This document shows, in pieces, positions 55,313-63,853 of a DNA stretch of 64,000 nucleotides; position 1 is the stretch's first letter; every line of letters begins with the position of its first letter. Origin of the DNA: CAWDAQ01 sp963800325 (lineage in GTDB: Bacteria; Actinomycetota; Actinomycetes; Actinomycetales; Dermatophilaceae); the NCBI GenBank assembly GCA_963800325.1, contig CAWDAQ010000005.1:1116001-1180000 (forward strand), written 5' to 3'. The position numbers and the translations under genes are program-made. Under the pieces are notes generated by a model. That model saw only the letters and a program-made list of their open reading frames with translations, ran no database searches and had not been told where the DNA came from.

Positions 55313-56320
55313 GTGCCCGACGACGACCGCCCCCGCACCACCGGCGAGGAGTACGTCGCCCTCGGCGACTCCTACTCCACCGGCCTGGGCACGTTCTCCG
55401 ACGGCGGCGGCACGTGCCACCGGTCCGTCCTCGCCTACCCGGCGCTCGTCGCGGCCTCGTACGGGCTCGACCTCGTCCTCCGGGCCTGCCCGGGCGCGAC
55501 GATCCCCGACGTCGTCGCGACCCAGCTCGACGTCCTCGGCCCGTCCACGGCGTACGTCACGGTCACCGCCGGCGGGAACGACGCCGGCTTCGGCCCGGTC
55601 CTGACCGAGTGCGCGCTCCCGGCGTGGGCCTCCGACGGCGCGGCCGCGATCGAGGGGGCCCAGGACTGGGTCGAGTCCCGGCTCCGGCCGGACCTCCTCG
55701 CGCTCTACGCGGGCGTCCGCGAGCACGCCCCCGAGGCAACGGTCGTCGCGGTCGGCTACCCGCAGATCTTCGCCGGCGAGGACTGCAACGCCTTCACGTG
55801 GTTCTCCCCGGACGAGCTCGCCGGGGTCAACGCGACCGCCGACCTCATCAACGCCGAGACCGCCGCGGCGGCGCAGGCGACCGGGTGCCTGTTCGCCGAC
55901 CCCGTGCCGGTCTTCCTCGGGCACGCCGTGTGCCAGGACGAATGGATCAACGGCCTCTCCTACCCCGTCGAGGCCTCCTACCACCCCAACCGGAGCGGTC
56001 ACGCGCTCGGCTACGCCCCGCTCGTCGGCCCGGTGCTCACCGGCCGTCCGGCGCCGGAGAGGGACCTCCGGTCGGCCGCCGACGTCGCCGCGGACATCGC
56101 CCGGCGGGAGCCGGCGTGGGCCGAGGCGGACGCGAGCGTGCTCCCCAAGCCCGTCCAGGCGCCGGACCTGCACAGCACCCGGGTGCTGCTCGCCGCGCAG
56201 CGGGCCGGGGTCGACGTCGACGACCCGGGCAGCGTCGCCGCCGCCGACGAGCGGTACGCCGCGGTCCGGGTCGAGCGCCGGTCCGTCCTCCACGGACCCG
56301 GCCGGCAGGCCCGCCCGTAG
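55313..56320 (+). CDS. SGNH/GDSL-type hydrolase
   Basis: Esterase or lipase-like protein of 335 residues. Block I is VALGDSYSTGLG with the nucleophile Ser, block III TVTAGGNDAGFGP, and block V has the catalytic pair in ASYHPNRSGHALG, as in the actinobacterial lipase group related to Streptomyces SGNH enzymes. Paired cysteines (CHRS, RACPGA, LTECALP, EDCNAF, TGCLF, AVCQDE) suggest disulfides and an extracytoplasmic life, yet no signal peptide is visible from GTG 55313. The C-terminal 80 residues lie outside the domain. The substrate is unknown. Confidence 0.85.
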   Translation: MPDDDRPRTTGEEYVALGDSYSTGLGTFSDGGGTCHRSVLAYPALVAASYGLDLVLRACPGATIPDVVATQLDVLGPSTAYVTVTAGGNDAGFGPVLTECALPAWASDGAAAIEGAQDWVESRLRPDLLALYAGVREHAPEATVVAVGYPQIFAGEDCNAFTWFSPDELAGVNATADLINAETAAAAQATGCLFADPVPVFLGHAVCQDEWINGLSYPVEASYHPNRSGHALGYAPLVGPVLTGRPAPERDLRSAADVAADIARREPAWAEADASVLPKPVQAPDLHSTRVLLAAQRAGVDVDDPGSVAAADERYAAVRVERRSVLHGPGRQARP

Positions 56321-56323
56321 GCT
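56318..56323 (+). promoter_or_regulatory. Leaderless -10 element of the saccharopine dehydrogenase-like gene
   Basis: TAGGCT, seven bases (GCCCCGC), then GTG at 56331. It overlaps the stop codon of the SGNH gene. Confidence 0.5.
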
Positions 56324-56330
56324 GCCCCGC

Positions 56331-57647
56331 GTGACCGTCATCCCCGACCCCGCACGCGAGCTCGACCTCGTCCTCCTCGGCGCGACCGGCTACGTGGGAC
56401 GGCTCGTCGCCGCCCACCTCGCCGAGCACGCCCCGCCCGGGCTGCGGGTCGGCATCGCGGGACGCTCGGTCGAGCGGCTGCGGGGCGTCGCCGACGGGAT
56501 CGGGGCCGGGGGGTGGCCGCTGCTCGAGGTCGACGTCACCGACCGGGCCGCGCTCGCCGCACTCGCCGGCCGGACCCGGGTGCTCGCCACCACGGTGGGT
56601 CCCTACGCCCGGCACGGCCTCCCGGTCGTCGAGGCGTGCGCCCGCGTCGGCACGCACTACGCCGACCTCACCGGGGAGGTGCTGTTCGTCCGAGACAGCA
56701 TCGACACCTGCCACGAGGCCGCGACCCGCTCCGGCGCCCGCGTGGTCCACTCGTGCGGCTTCGACTCGCTCCCCTCCGACCTCGGGGTGCTGCTCACCGC
56801 CGAGGCGGCCCGCGCCGACGGCGAGGGCGAGCTCACGGCCACCACCCTCCACGTCCGCTCGCTCCGCGGCGGGGTCAGCGGCGGCACGATCGACTCGATG
56901 CGCCAGCAGGTGCTCGCCTCGCGGCGCGACCCGGCCGCCCGACGGCTCGTCGCCGACCCCTACGCCCTCAGCCCCGACCGGGACGCCGAGCCGGACCGCG
57001 CCCCGCGACCCGACGCCCGACCGGACGCACGCCCCGAGGAGGACTCCGCCTCGGGCGGGCGGCGCTCGCTCGCCCGTGGGGCCTCCCGGGCGCTGCCGGT
57101 CCGGCGCGACGCGCACGGCGAGTGGACGGCACCGTTCGTCATGGCCTCCTACAACACCCGGATCGTGCGGCGGAGCAACGCGCTGCTCGGGTGGGCCTGG
57201 GGCCGGGGCCTGCGCTACCACGAGGTCCTCGACACGGGACGCTCCTGGCGGGGGCCGCTGCTGGCGGCCGGCGCGGCCGCCGGCCTGCTCGGGGCGTTCG
57301 CGGCGATGTCGTTCCCCCCGACGCGGGCGGCGCTGGACCGGGTGCTGCCCTCACCCGGCGAGGGACCGGACCCGGCCGCGCTCGCCCGGGGCCGGTTCCG
57401 GGTCGAGGTCGAGACGGTCACGACGACGGGGGCGCGCTACCGCACCGTCGTCGCCGACGACCGGGACCCCGGCTATCGGTCCACCGCGGTGATGCTCGGC
57501 GAGTCGGCGCTCGCCCTCGCGTGCGACGAGGACGCCCTGCCCGACGTGGCCGGGGTGCTCACCCCGGCGACCGCGCTGGGCACCGTCCTGGCCGACCGGC
57601 TCCGGGTGCGGGGGATGACCCTCGAGACCGCGCGCGTCGCGCCCTGA
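56331..57647 (+). CDS. Saccharopine dehydrogenase-like NADP-binding protein
   Basis: Protein of 438 residues of the actinobacterial group related to mycobacterial trans-acting enoyl reductase. The Rossmann start is LDLVLLGATGYVGRLVAAHLAEHA; typical segments TTVGPYARHGLPVVEACARVGTHYADLTGE and SGARVVHSCGFDSLPSDLGVLL follow. An Arg/Asp/Pro-rich insert (about 215-245) is unconserved, and a single hydrophobic segment (GPLLAAGAAAGLLGAFAAMSF) suggests membrane association. It may reduce a lipid intermediate; the substrate is unknown. It lies 88 bases before tmsA. Confidence 0.87.
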   Translation: MTVIPDPARELDLVLLGATGYVGRLVAAHLAEHAPPGLRVGIAGRSVERLRGVADGIGAGGWPLLEVDVTDRAALAALAGRTRVLATTVGPYARHGLPVVEACARVGTHYADLTGEVLFVRDSIDTCHEAATRSGARVVHSCGFDSLPSDLGVLLTAEAARADGEGELTATTLHVRSLRGGVSGGTIDSMRQQVLASRRDPAARRLVADPYALSPDRDAEPDRAPRPDARPDARPEEDSASGGRRSLARGASRALPVRRDAHGEWTAPFVMASYNTRIVRRSNALLGWAWGRGLRYHEVLDTGRSWRGPLLAAGAAAGLLGAFAAMSFPPTRAALDRVLPSPGEGPDPAALARGRFRVEVETVTTTGARYRTVVADDRDPGYRSTAVMLGESALALACDEDALPDVAGVLTPATALGTVLADRLRVRGMTLETARVAP

Positions 57648-57735
57648 CCGGCGCCCGGGGGGCCGACGGGCCGCCTGGGAGGCCGGGGTAGGGACCCGCC
57701 TGCGAGGCCGCGACGGCGACGGGCAAGATACCGGT

Positions 57736-59127
57736 GTGCCACTGCTGACGACGGACACCGCCCACGACGACGCCGTCCGGCGGCTGAGGGAGTCCTACGC
57801 GGCCGTCCCCGCCGGTGCCCCGGTCCGGCTCGCGAAGCCCACGACGAACCTGTTCCGGCCGCGCGAGGCCGCGTCCACCCCGGGGCTGGACGTCACCGGC
57901 CTCACCGGCGTGCTCCACGTCGACCCGGAGTCCCGGACCGCCGACGTGCAGGGGATGTGCACCTACGAGCACCTCGTCGAGGCCACCCTGCCGCACGGGC
58001 TGATGCCGCTCGTCGTGCCGCAGCTGCGCACCATCACCCTCGGCGGGGCCGTCACCGGCCTCGGCATCGAGTCGACGTCGTTCCGCAACGGGCTGCCGCA
58101 CGAGTCCGTCATCGAGATGGACGTCCTCACCGGGACCGGCGAGGTCGTCACCGCCCGGCCGGACGGCGAGCACGCGGACCTCTTCCGGGCCTTCCCGAAC
58201 TCCTACGGCAGCCTGGGCTACGCGACCCGGCTGCGGATCGAGCTCGAGGAGGTCGGGCGCCGGGTGCACACCCGCAACGTCCGGTTCGGGTCCCTCGACG
58301 GCCTGGTCCACGCCGTCGGCGAGGTCTGCGCGACCCGCGCCTGGGCCGGGGAGCGGGTCGACGCCATGGACGGCGTCGTCTTCGGACCCGGGGAGCAGTA
58401 CCTCGTCCTCGGACGGTTCGCCGACGACGACGTCCCGACCAGCGACTACACCGGACAGGACATCTACTACCGCTCGCTGCGCGAGCGTCACCGGGACGTG
58501 CTCACCGCGGCCGACTACCTCTGGCGCTGGGACACCGACTGGTTCTGGTGCTCGGGCGCCTTCGGGGTCCAGAACCCGCTCGTGCGCCGGCTCTGGCCGC
58601 GCCGTTACCGCCGCAGCGACGTCTACCACCGCCTCGTCCGCCTGGACAACCGCCACCACGTCGCGGCCCGCATCGACCGGGCCCGGGGCCGCCCGGAGCG
58701 CGAGCGGGTGGTCCAGGACGTCGAGATCCCGCTCGGCAGGACCGAGGAGTTCCTCCGCTGGTTCCTCGACGAGGTCCCGATGACCCCGGTCTGGCTCTGC
58801 CCGGTCCGGCTGCGCGAGCCGGCGGGGCCGGGCAGCGCCACCTCGTGGCCGCTCTACCCGATGGACCCGGGCGAGGTGTACGTCAACGTCGGGTTCTGGG
58901 GCACCGTCCCCATCGAGCCCGGCCGGCGCGACGGGGACGTCAACCGGATGGTCGAGGACGAGGTCGCCGCCCTCGACGGCCACAAGTCGCTCTACTCCGA
59001 CGCCTACTACGACAGGGAGACGTTCGACGCCCGGTACGGCGGCGAGACCTACGCCGCGGTCAAGGCCGCCTACGATCCCCACGGCCGCTTCCCCGACCTC
59101 TACACGAAGGTGGTTGAACGCCGATGA
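57736..59127 (+). CDS. tmsA: FAD-linked oxidoreductase of 10-methyl fatty acid synthesis (TmsA/BfaA type)
   Basis: Flavoprotein of 463 residues with an FAD_binding_4 domain (about 30-160: RLAKPTTNLFRP, MCTYEHLVEATLPHGLMPLVVPQLRTITLGGAVTGLGIESTSFRNGLPHESV). The remainder has FWCSGAFGVQNPLVRRLWPRRYRRSDVYH and a C-terminal PMDPGEVYVNVGFWG segment. In actinobacteria this family reduces the methylene intermediate made by its methyltransferase partner to give 10-methyl (tuberculostearic-type) acyl chains. The GTG start has no ribosome site and CAAGAT six bases upstream. It overlaps tmsB by ATGA. The pairing strengthens an assignment that sequence alone would leave as an FAD oxidase. Confidence 0.85.
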   Translation: MPLLTTDTAHDDAVRRLRESYAAVPAGAPVRLAKPTTNLFRPREAASTPGLDVTGLTGVLHVDPESRTADVQGMCTYEHLVEATLPHGLMPLVVPQLRTITLGGAVTGLGIESTSFRNGLPHESVIEMDVLTGTGEVVTARPDGEHADLFRAFPNSYGSLGYATRLRIELEEVGRRVHTRNVRFGSLDGLVHAVGEVCATRAWAGERVDAMDGVVFGPGEQYLVLGRFADDDVPTSDYTGQDIYYRSLRERHRDVLTAADYLWRWDTDWFWCSGAFGVQNPLVRRLWPRRYRRSDVYHRLVRLDNRHHVAARIDRARGRPERERVVQDVEIPLGRTEEFLRWFLDEVPMTPVWLCPVRLREPAGPGSATSWPLYPMDPGEVYVNVGFWGTVPIEPGRRDGDVNRMVEDEVAALDGHKSLYSDAYYDRETFDARYGGETYAAVKAAYDPHGRFPDLYTKVVERR

Positions 59128-60419
59128 CGGCACAGAGCACGAGAGTCACCGTCGCGGACGCGGTCCGCACCGTGGCGCAGGAGCCGCTCCCGGTGCGGGT
59201 GACGGCCTACGACGGGTCCGCCGTCGGCCCGGACGACGCCGAGATCCACCTCCACGTCGCCAGCGAGCTCGGCCTGCGCTACATCGCGAGCGCGCCGGGG
59301 GACCTCGGCCTGGCCCGCGCCTACCTCACCGGGAACCTCGAGGTCACCGGCGCGCACCCGGGCAACCCCTACGCCGCGCTCCGCCTCGTCAAGAACGAGC
59401 TGCAGCGGCGCCGTCCCACGGCCGGAGAGGTCGCCCACCTCGTCCGCGGGCTCGGTCTCGACAAGCTGAGCCCGCCGCCCCCGCCGCCGCAGGAGCGGCT
59501 GCCCCGGTGGCGGCGGGCGGCCGACGCGCTGCGCACCCACAAGAACCGGGCCGCGGAGTCGATCAGCCACCACTACGACGTCTCCAACCGGTTCTACGAG
59601 CTCGTCCTCGGGCCGTCGATGACGTACACGTGCGCGGCGTTCCGCACCCCGGAGACCGGGCTCGACCAGGCCCAGGAGGACAAGTACGCCCTCGTCGCCG
59701 GCAAGCTCGCGCTCACCCCGGGGATGACGCTGCTCGACGTCGGCTGCGGCTGGGGCGGCATGGTCCGGCACGCGGCCCGGGAGCACGGGGTCAAGGCGCT
59801 CGGGGTCACGCTGTCCAAGCAGCAGGCGACGTGGGCCCAGGAGGCGATCGAGCGGGAGGGCCTCGCCCACCTGGCCGAGGTGCGCCACCTCGACTACCGC
59901 CTCGCCCCGGAGCAGGAGTTCGACGCGATCTCCTCGATCGGGCTCACCGAGCACATCGGGGTGCGCAACTACCCGGCGTACTTCGGCCACCTCCACCGGC
60001 GGCTGCGGACCGGCGGCCGGCTGCTGAACCACTGCATCACCCGCCCGAACGGGTCGTGGAAGGCGCGCCCGGACGCGTTCACCGACCGCTACGTCTTCCC
60101 CGACGGCGAGCTCGCCGCCCCGGGGCGGCTCGTCAGCGAGATGCACGACGCCGGGTTCGAGGTGCAGCACGAGGAGAACCTCCGCATCCACTACGCCAAG
60201 ACCCTGCAGGGGTGGTGCGAGAACCTCGCGGAGAACTGGGACGCCTGCGTCGCCGAGGTCGGCGCGGGCACCGCCCGGGTGTGGGGCCTCTACATGGCCG
60301 GGTCGCGGATCGCGTTCGAGATCAACAACCTCCAGCTCCACCAGGTGCTCGCGACCAAGCCCGGTCCCGACGGCGAGACGACCTACCCGCTGCGCCCCGA
60401 CTGGGACCCGCTCACCTGA
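59124..60419 (+). CDS. tmsB: Cyclopropane-fatty-acid-synthase-type methyltransferase (TmsB/BfaB type)
   Basis: SAM-dependent methyltransferase of 431 residues that adds methylene or methyl to the double bond of a phospholipid acyl chain. The CFA-family core begins SHHYDVSNRFYELVLGPSMTYTCAAF, the SAM site is LLDVGCGWGGMVRHAAREHG (around residue 205), and EFDAISSIGLTEHIGVRNYPAYFGHLHRRLRTGGRLLNHCIT follows. A 140-residue N-terminal extension is typical of this branch. It is translationally coupled to tmsA. Its substrate, an oleoyl-type chain, could come from the desaturase encoded at 25455. A long inverted repeat follows the stop. Confidence 0.88.
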   Translation: MTAQSTRVTVADAVRTVAQEPLPVRVTAYDGSAVGPDDAEIHLHVASELGLRYIASAPGDLGLARAYLTGNLEVTGAHPGNPYAALRLVKNELQRRRPTAGEVAHLVRGLGLDKLSPPPPPPQERLPRWRRAADALRTHKNRAAESISHHYDVSNRFYELVLGPSMTYTCAAFRTPETGLDQAQEDKYALVAGKLALTPGMTLLDVGCGWGGMVRHAAREHGVKALGVTLSKQQATWAQEAIEREGLAHLAEVRHLDYRLAPEQEFDAISSIGLTEHIGVRNYPAYFGHLHRRLRTGGRLLNHCITRPNGSWKARPDAFTDRYVFPDGELAAPGRLVSEMHDAGFEVQHEENLRIHYAKTLQGWCENLAENWDACVAEVGAGTARVWGLYMAGSRIAFEINNLQLHQVLATKPGPDGETTYPLRPDWDPLT

Positions 60420-60435
60420 CCCCCTCAGGGCCAGT

Positions 60436-60529
60436 CCCGAAATCCGCACTTCGTGCCCGGATGGCCGCGCGAGGCACCCGATTTGCCCGGGTGCCGGCGG
60501 CCGAACGGGCACGAAGTGCGGACTTCGGG
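60436..60529. repeat. Intergenic palindromic repeat, complete copy
   Basis: Arms 60436-60459 and 60506-60529 pair at 23 of 24 positions and share CCGCACTTCGTGCCCG with the element at 26425-26518. The core differs: it has its own GGCCG/CGGCC step and a GGCACCC/GGGTGCC hairpin. It lies between the convergent tmsB and mmuM genes and may terminate both. Confidence 0.9.
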
Positions 60530-60537
60530 GGGTGGGA

Positions 60538-61464
60538 TCAGGGGAGGGCGGCGGCGAGGCGGGCGACGTCGTCGGGGGTGACGCGGCAGCAGCCGCCGAC
60601 GAGCCGGGCGCCGGCGCCGACCCAGTCGCCGACCCGGGTCGGCAGGTCGGTGGCCGCGAAGTCCGAGGAGCCGACCCAGGCGCGGGCCGCCGGGTCCCAG
60701 CCCTCCCCGCTGTTGGGGTAGCAGACGACCGGCTTGCCGGTGACCTCGGCGGCCGCCTCGACGAGCGGCAGGACGTCCCCCGGTGCGGTGCAGTTGACGC
60801 CGACGGCGACGACCTCGGCGACGTCGCGGGCGAGCTCCCAGGCCTCGTCCGGGTCGTCCCCGGAGCGGGTGCGCTCGCCCGCGCACGTCAGTGACAGCCA
60901 CACCGGGACCCCGGTGCCGCTGACCTCGGCGAGCAGCGCCTCGGCCTCGACGACGCCGGGGACGGTCTCGAGGGCGAGGACGTCGGCGCCGGCCTCGAGG
61001 AGCAGCGCGATCCGGGGTCGGTGCCAGGCGCGCAGTGCGCGGATCGTCAGCCCGTAGGCGCCCGTGTACTCCGACCCGTCGGCGCAGGCGGCCCCGTAGG
61101 GCCCGACCGAGGCGGCGACCCAGCGCCGGGTGCCGTCGGTCGCGCTGGCCTCCTCGGTCGCCGCCCGGGCCAGCCCGACACCGCGGGTGAGCGCGTCCGC
61201 GAGGTCGCCGGGATCGCGTCCGACGGCGGCGAGCCCGTCCGCCGACAGCTGGTAGGACGCGGTCGTCACGACCCGGGCGCCGGCGCGGACGAAGTCCCGG
61301 TGGGCCGCCTCGACCTCGTCGGGCTCGTCGAGCAGGAGCCGCGCCGACCACAGCGGGTCGGACAGGTCGTGTCCCCGGGCCTCGAGCCGGGTCGCGAGCC
61401 CGCCGTCGAGGACGACCGGCCCCGCGGCGAGGGCCTCGGCGAGGGAGGTGTCACGCAGCTCCAC
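60538..61464 (-). CDS. mmuM: Homocysteine S-methyltransferase
   Basis: Zinc enzyme of about 308 residues that transfers a methyl group, usually from S-methylmethionine, to homocysteine to make methionine. The start VVLDGGLATRLEARGHDLSDPLWSARLLLDEPDEV, VGPYGAACADGSEYTGAY, and the zinc cysteines in VGVNCTAPG and LVGGCCRVTPDDV are all in place. GTG 61462-61464 is chosen; upstream in-frame starts run into the tandem repeat pair. It converges with tmsB and is divergent from the pirin gene. Confidence 0.9.
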   Translation of the reverse strand: MELRDTSLAEALAAGPVVLDGGLATRLEARGHDLSDPLWSARLLLDEPDEVEAAHRDFVRAGARVVTTASYQLSADGLAAVGRDPGDLADALTRGVGLARAATEEASATDGTRRWVAASVGPYGAACADGSEYTGAYGLTIRALRAWHRPRIALLLEAGADVLALETVPGVVEAEALLAEVSGTGVPVWLSLTCAGERTRSGDDPDEAWELARDVAEVVAVGVNCTAPGDVLPLVEAAAEVTGKPVVCYPNSGEGWDPAARAWVGSSDFAATDLPTRVGDWVGAGARLVGGCCRVTPDDVARLAAALP

Positions 61465-61488
61465 CCGGCCATCATCCCCCACCCTCGC

Positions 61489-61600
61489 CGCTGCGTCCGC
61501 AGGGTCAGCGCCCCAGCAACCGACCGTGCGGACGCACGCCACCCACCCACCGCTACGTCCGCAGGGTCAGCGCCACAGCAACCGGCCGTGCGGACGCAGG
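61489..61600. repeat. Pair of 50-base repeats, each with inverted ends
   Basis: Copies at 61489-61538 and 61551-61600 (period 62) differ at 4 of 50 positions. Each has ends related as CGTCCGCA and TGCGGACG, so each can form a hairpin; in copy 1 the pairing is TGCGTCCGCA with TGCGGACGCA. They fill the region between the divergent mmuM and pirin genes, where both promoters should lie. Confidence 0.88.
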
Positions 61601-61632
61601 CCGGGGGCCGGGACTGGTGCGAGACTGGCGGG

Positions 61633-62658
61633 GTGAGCACCACCGAGACCCACCCCACCGAGCGGGTCCTCTGCGGCGGCCCCACCGACCCGGCGGGGTC
61701 CGGACCCCCCGCGGCCGCCGAGGGCATCGAGCTGCTCCAGCCGCGTGAGGTGCCGCTCGGGGGGCCGCGCGCCATGCTCGTCCGTCGGGTCCTGCCCGGG
61801 CGGGACCGGCGCATGGTCGGTGCGTGGTGCTTCGCCGACACCTACGGCCCCGAGGTCACCCGGATGGTCGTCCCGCCGCACCCGCACACCGGCCTGCAGA
61901 CGGTGAGCTGGCTCGTCGAGGGCTCGGTGCGCCACCGCGACAGCCTCGGCTCGGACACCCTCGTCCGCCCGGGCGAGCTGCACCTGATGACCGCGGGCCG
62001 CGGCGTCGCCCACTCCGAGGTCTCCCCGTCTCGCGGCCCCCTCCACGGCGCCCAGCTCTGGGTGGCGCTGCCCTCGCCGGCCCGGGACGGCGCCCCCGCG
62101 TTCGAGTCCCACACCGCGCCGGCGCGGGTCGACCTCGCCGGCGCCCGGGTCACCGTCCTGCTCGGCGAGCTGCTCGGGACCCGCTCGCCCGCGACGACGT
62201 TCACCCCGATCGTCGGGGCGGAGGTCGACCTCGACGCCGGCGGCTCGGTGACCGTGCCGCTGCGGGACGACTTCGAGCACGGCGTGCTCGCCCTCACCGA
62301 CGGGGTCGAGGTCGGCCTCGCCGGCGCGTCCGAGGGACCCGCCCCGGTGGCGACCGGCGCGATGGGGTACGCCGGACCGGGCAGCGGGCCGCTCACCGTC
62401 ACCGCCGGCTCGGCCCCCGCGCGAGCGCTCCTGCTCGGCGGCGAGCCGTTCACCGAGGACCTCGTCATGTGGTGGAACTTCGTCGCCCGCAGCCACGACG
62501 AGGTCGCCGAGGCCCGGGCGACGTGGGAGCGGGAGCGGGACGCCGCCCCCGACGCCCGCCGCCGGTTCGGGCTCGTCGGGGGCGAGGACGCCACCCTCGC
62601 CGCCCCCGAGCTGCCGAACGCGACCCTGCGCCCCCGGCCACGCCACCGCGAGCGCTGA
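61633..62658 (+). CDS. Pirin family protein
   Basis: Bicupin protein of 341 residues. The N-terminal cupin has MVGAWCFADTYGPEVTRMVVPPHPHTGLQTVSWLVEGSVRHRDSLGS and LHLMTAGRGVAHSEVSP, with the metal-binding His pair and Glu region typical of pirins. The C-terminal cupin contains EHGVLALTDGVEVGL and LLLGGEPFTEDLVMWWNFVARSHDEVAEARATWERE. Members include quercetin dioxygenases and redox-linked regulators; the role here is unknown. The GTG at 61633 has GAGACT six bases upstream and no ribosome site. Confidence 0.9.
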   Translation: MSTTETHPTERVLCGGPTDPAGSGPPAAAEGIELLQPREVPLGGPRAMLVRRVLPGRDRRMVGAWCFADTYGPEVTRMVVPPHPHTGLQTVSWLVEGSVRHRDSLGSDTLVRPGELHLMTAGRGVAHSEVSPSRGPLHGAQLWVALPSPARDGAPAFESHTAPARVDLAGARVTVLLGELLGTRSPATTFTPIVGAEVDLDAGGSVTVPLRDDFEHGVLALTDGVEVGLAGASEGPAPVATGAMGYAGPGSGPLTVTAGSAPARALLLGGEPFTEDLVMWWNFVARSHDEVAEARATWERERDAAPDARRRFGLVGGEDATLAAPELPNATLRPRPRHRER

Positions 62659-62742
62659 CCGCCGGGCCCGCCGCGGGACGGCCCCGGCCCCACCCGCGCA
62701 AACCGCTGGCGAGGGCCGGCGGAATCCCCGATCCTTGCCGTC

Positions 62743-63723
62743 GTGGACCGTGACCCCGAACCCGGCGTGACCCCCGACGTCGACCCCGGCGCGCACCTGG
62801 CAGGGGACCTGCCCGACCCGCTCCGGCACCGGCCGCTGACCCCGGCCGACGCCGAGGAGGTCGCCGCGCTCGTCCGAGCCGCGGAGACCGCCGACGTCGG
62901 GGAGCCGCTCACCGAGCTCGCCGACGTCGTCGCGGAGTGGCAGCGCCCCGGCTTCGACCTCGCGACCGACTCGGTCGGCGTCCACTCGGGCGGGCGGCTC
63001 GTCGCCGCGGCCGAGGTGTTCCGCGGCCGGCGGGTCGAGGCCGCCGTCCACCCCGACCGGCGCGGCCTCGGGGTCGGCGCCGCGCTCGTGGGCTGGTCCG
63101 AGCGGGTCGCCGACGCCCGCGGCAGCCGCCTCGTCGGCCAGACCGTTCCGGCCGGCGGCGACGCCGAGCGGCTGCTCAGCGCGCTCGGCTACACCCGCCG
63201 CTGGACGTCCTGGGTGCTCGCCCTGCCCGCCGGGCGCGAGGTCCCGCCGCGGGACCTCCCGGGCGACTACGCACTGCGCTCGTTCGTCCCCGGGCGGGAC
63301 GACCGGGCCACCTGGCGCCTCGTCGAGGACGCGTTCGCCGAGTGGGGGGACCGCGACCCCTCCACGTTCGAGGACTGGTCCGCCGCGACCACCCGGCGAC
63401 CGGGGTTCCAGCCCGGCGACGTCCGCCTCGTCACGACCACCGGCGGCGAGCACGTGGGCGCCTGCGTGCTCCACCTCGACGGTGACTCCGGCTTCGTCCA
63501 CCAGCTCGCCGTCCGGGGCGACCACCGGGGCCGGGGCATCGCCCAGGTCCTCCTCGCCGACGCCTTCGCCCGCAGCCGGGCACGCGGCGCGGCCCGGTGC
63601 GAGCTGTCCACCGACAGCCGCACCGGCGCGCTGGGCCTCTACGAGCGGGTGGGCATGGAGGTCACCCACACGTGGCACCACCTCATCCGCGACCCGGGCG
63701 TGCCGGCGGCGACGACGTGCTGA
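62743..63723 (+). CDS. GNAT acetyltransferase (mycothiol synthase-like)
   Basis: Protein of 326 residues with two GNAT domains in tandem, the layout of MshD. The first (about 30-165) has VEAAVHPDRRGLGVGAALVGWSERVADARG; the second (about 175-320) has VHQLAVRGDHRGRGIAQVLLADAFARSRARGAARCELSTDSRTGALGLYERVGMEVTHTW, each with a V/L-x-x-x-x-R-G-x-G-x-A/G acetyl-CoA site. It could complete mycothiol or acetylate another amine; true mshD cannot be told from paralogues by sequence inspection. The GTG start has no clear ribosome site. Confidence 0.85.
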   Translation: MDRDPEPGVTPDVDPGAHLAGDLPDPLRHRPLTPADAEEVAALVRAAETADVGEPLTELADVVAEWQRPGFDLATDSVGVHSGGRLVAAAEVFRGRRVEAAVHPDRRGLGVGAALVGWSERVADARGSRLVGQTVPAGGDAERLLSALGYTRRWTSWVLALPAGREVPPRDLPGDYALRSFVPGRDDRATWRLVEDAFAEWGDRDPSTFEDWSAATTRRPGFQPGDVRLVTTTGGEHVGACVLHLDGDSGFVHQLAVRGDHRGRGIAQVLLADAFARSRARGAARCELSTDSRTGALGLYERVGMEVTHTWHHLIRDPGVPAATTC

Positions 63724-63791
63724 ACCGGCCGGTGTGCCGGCCACGTCGACGGGGCGGTGAGGACGTCGCCGAGCTCGGCACGCCCCAGAAG

Positions 63792-63808
63792 TACTACTGC
63801 GTGTAGTA
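63792..63808 (+). promoter_or_regulatory. TACTAC-N5-GTAGTA operator overlapping a -10 box
   Basis: TACTAC (63792-63797), TGCGT and GTAGTA (63803-63808) form a perfect inverted repeat of the kind bound by BlaI/MecI/CopY-type repressors. TAGTAT (63804-63809) within it fits a -10 element for the gene starting at 63854. It is strikingly AT-rich for this genome. Confidence 0.6.
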
Positions 63809-63853
63809 TTGTGGTGGGTCGGGCGCCCGGCCCGGGGGACGAGGAGGGCGGTC

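Noticed and set aside
61448..61636. CRISPR-like repeat at 61489-61600
   Set aside because: Only two units with a 12-base gap; there is no array of regular spacers and no cas genes.
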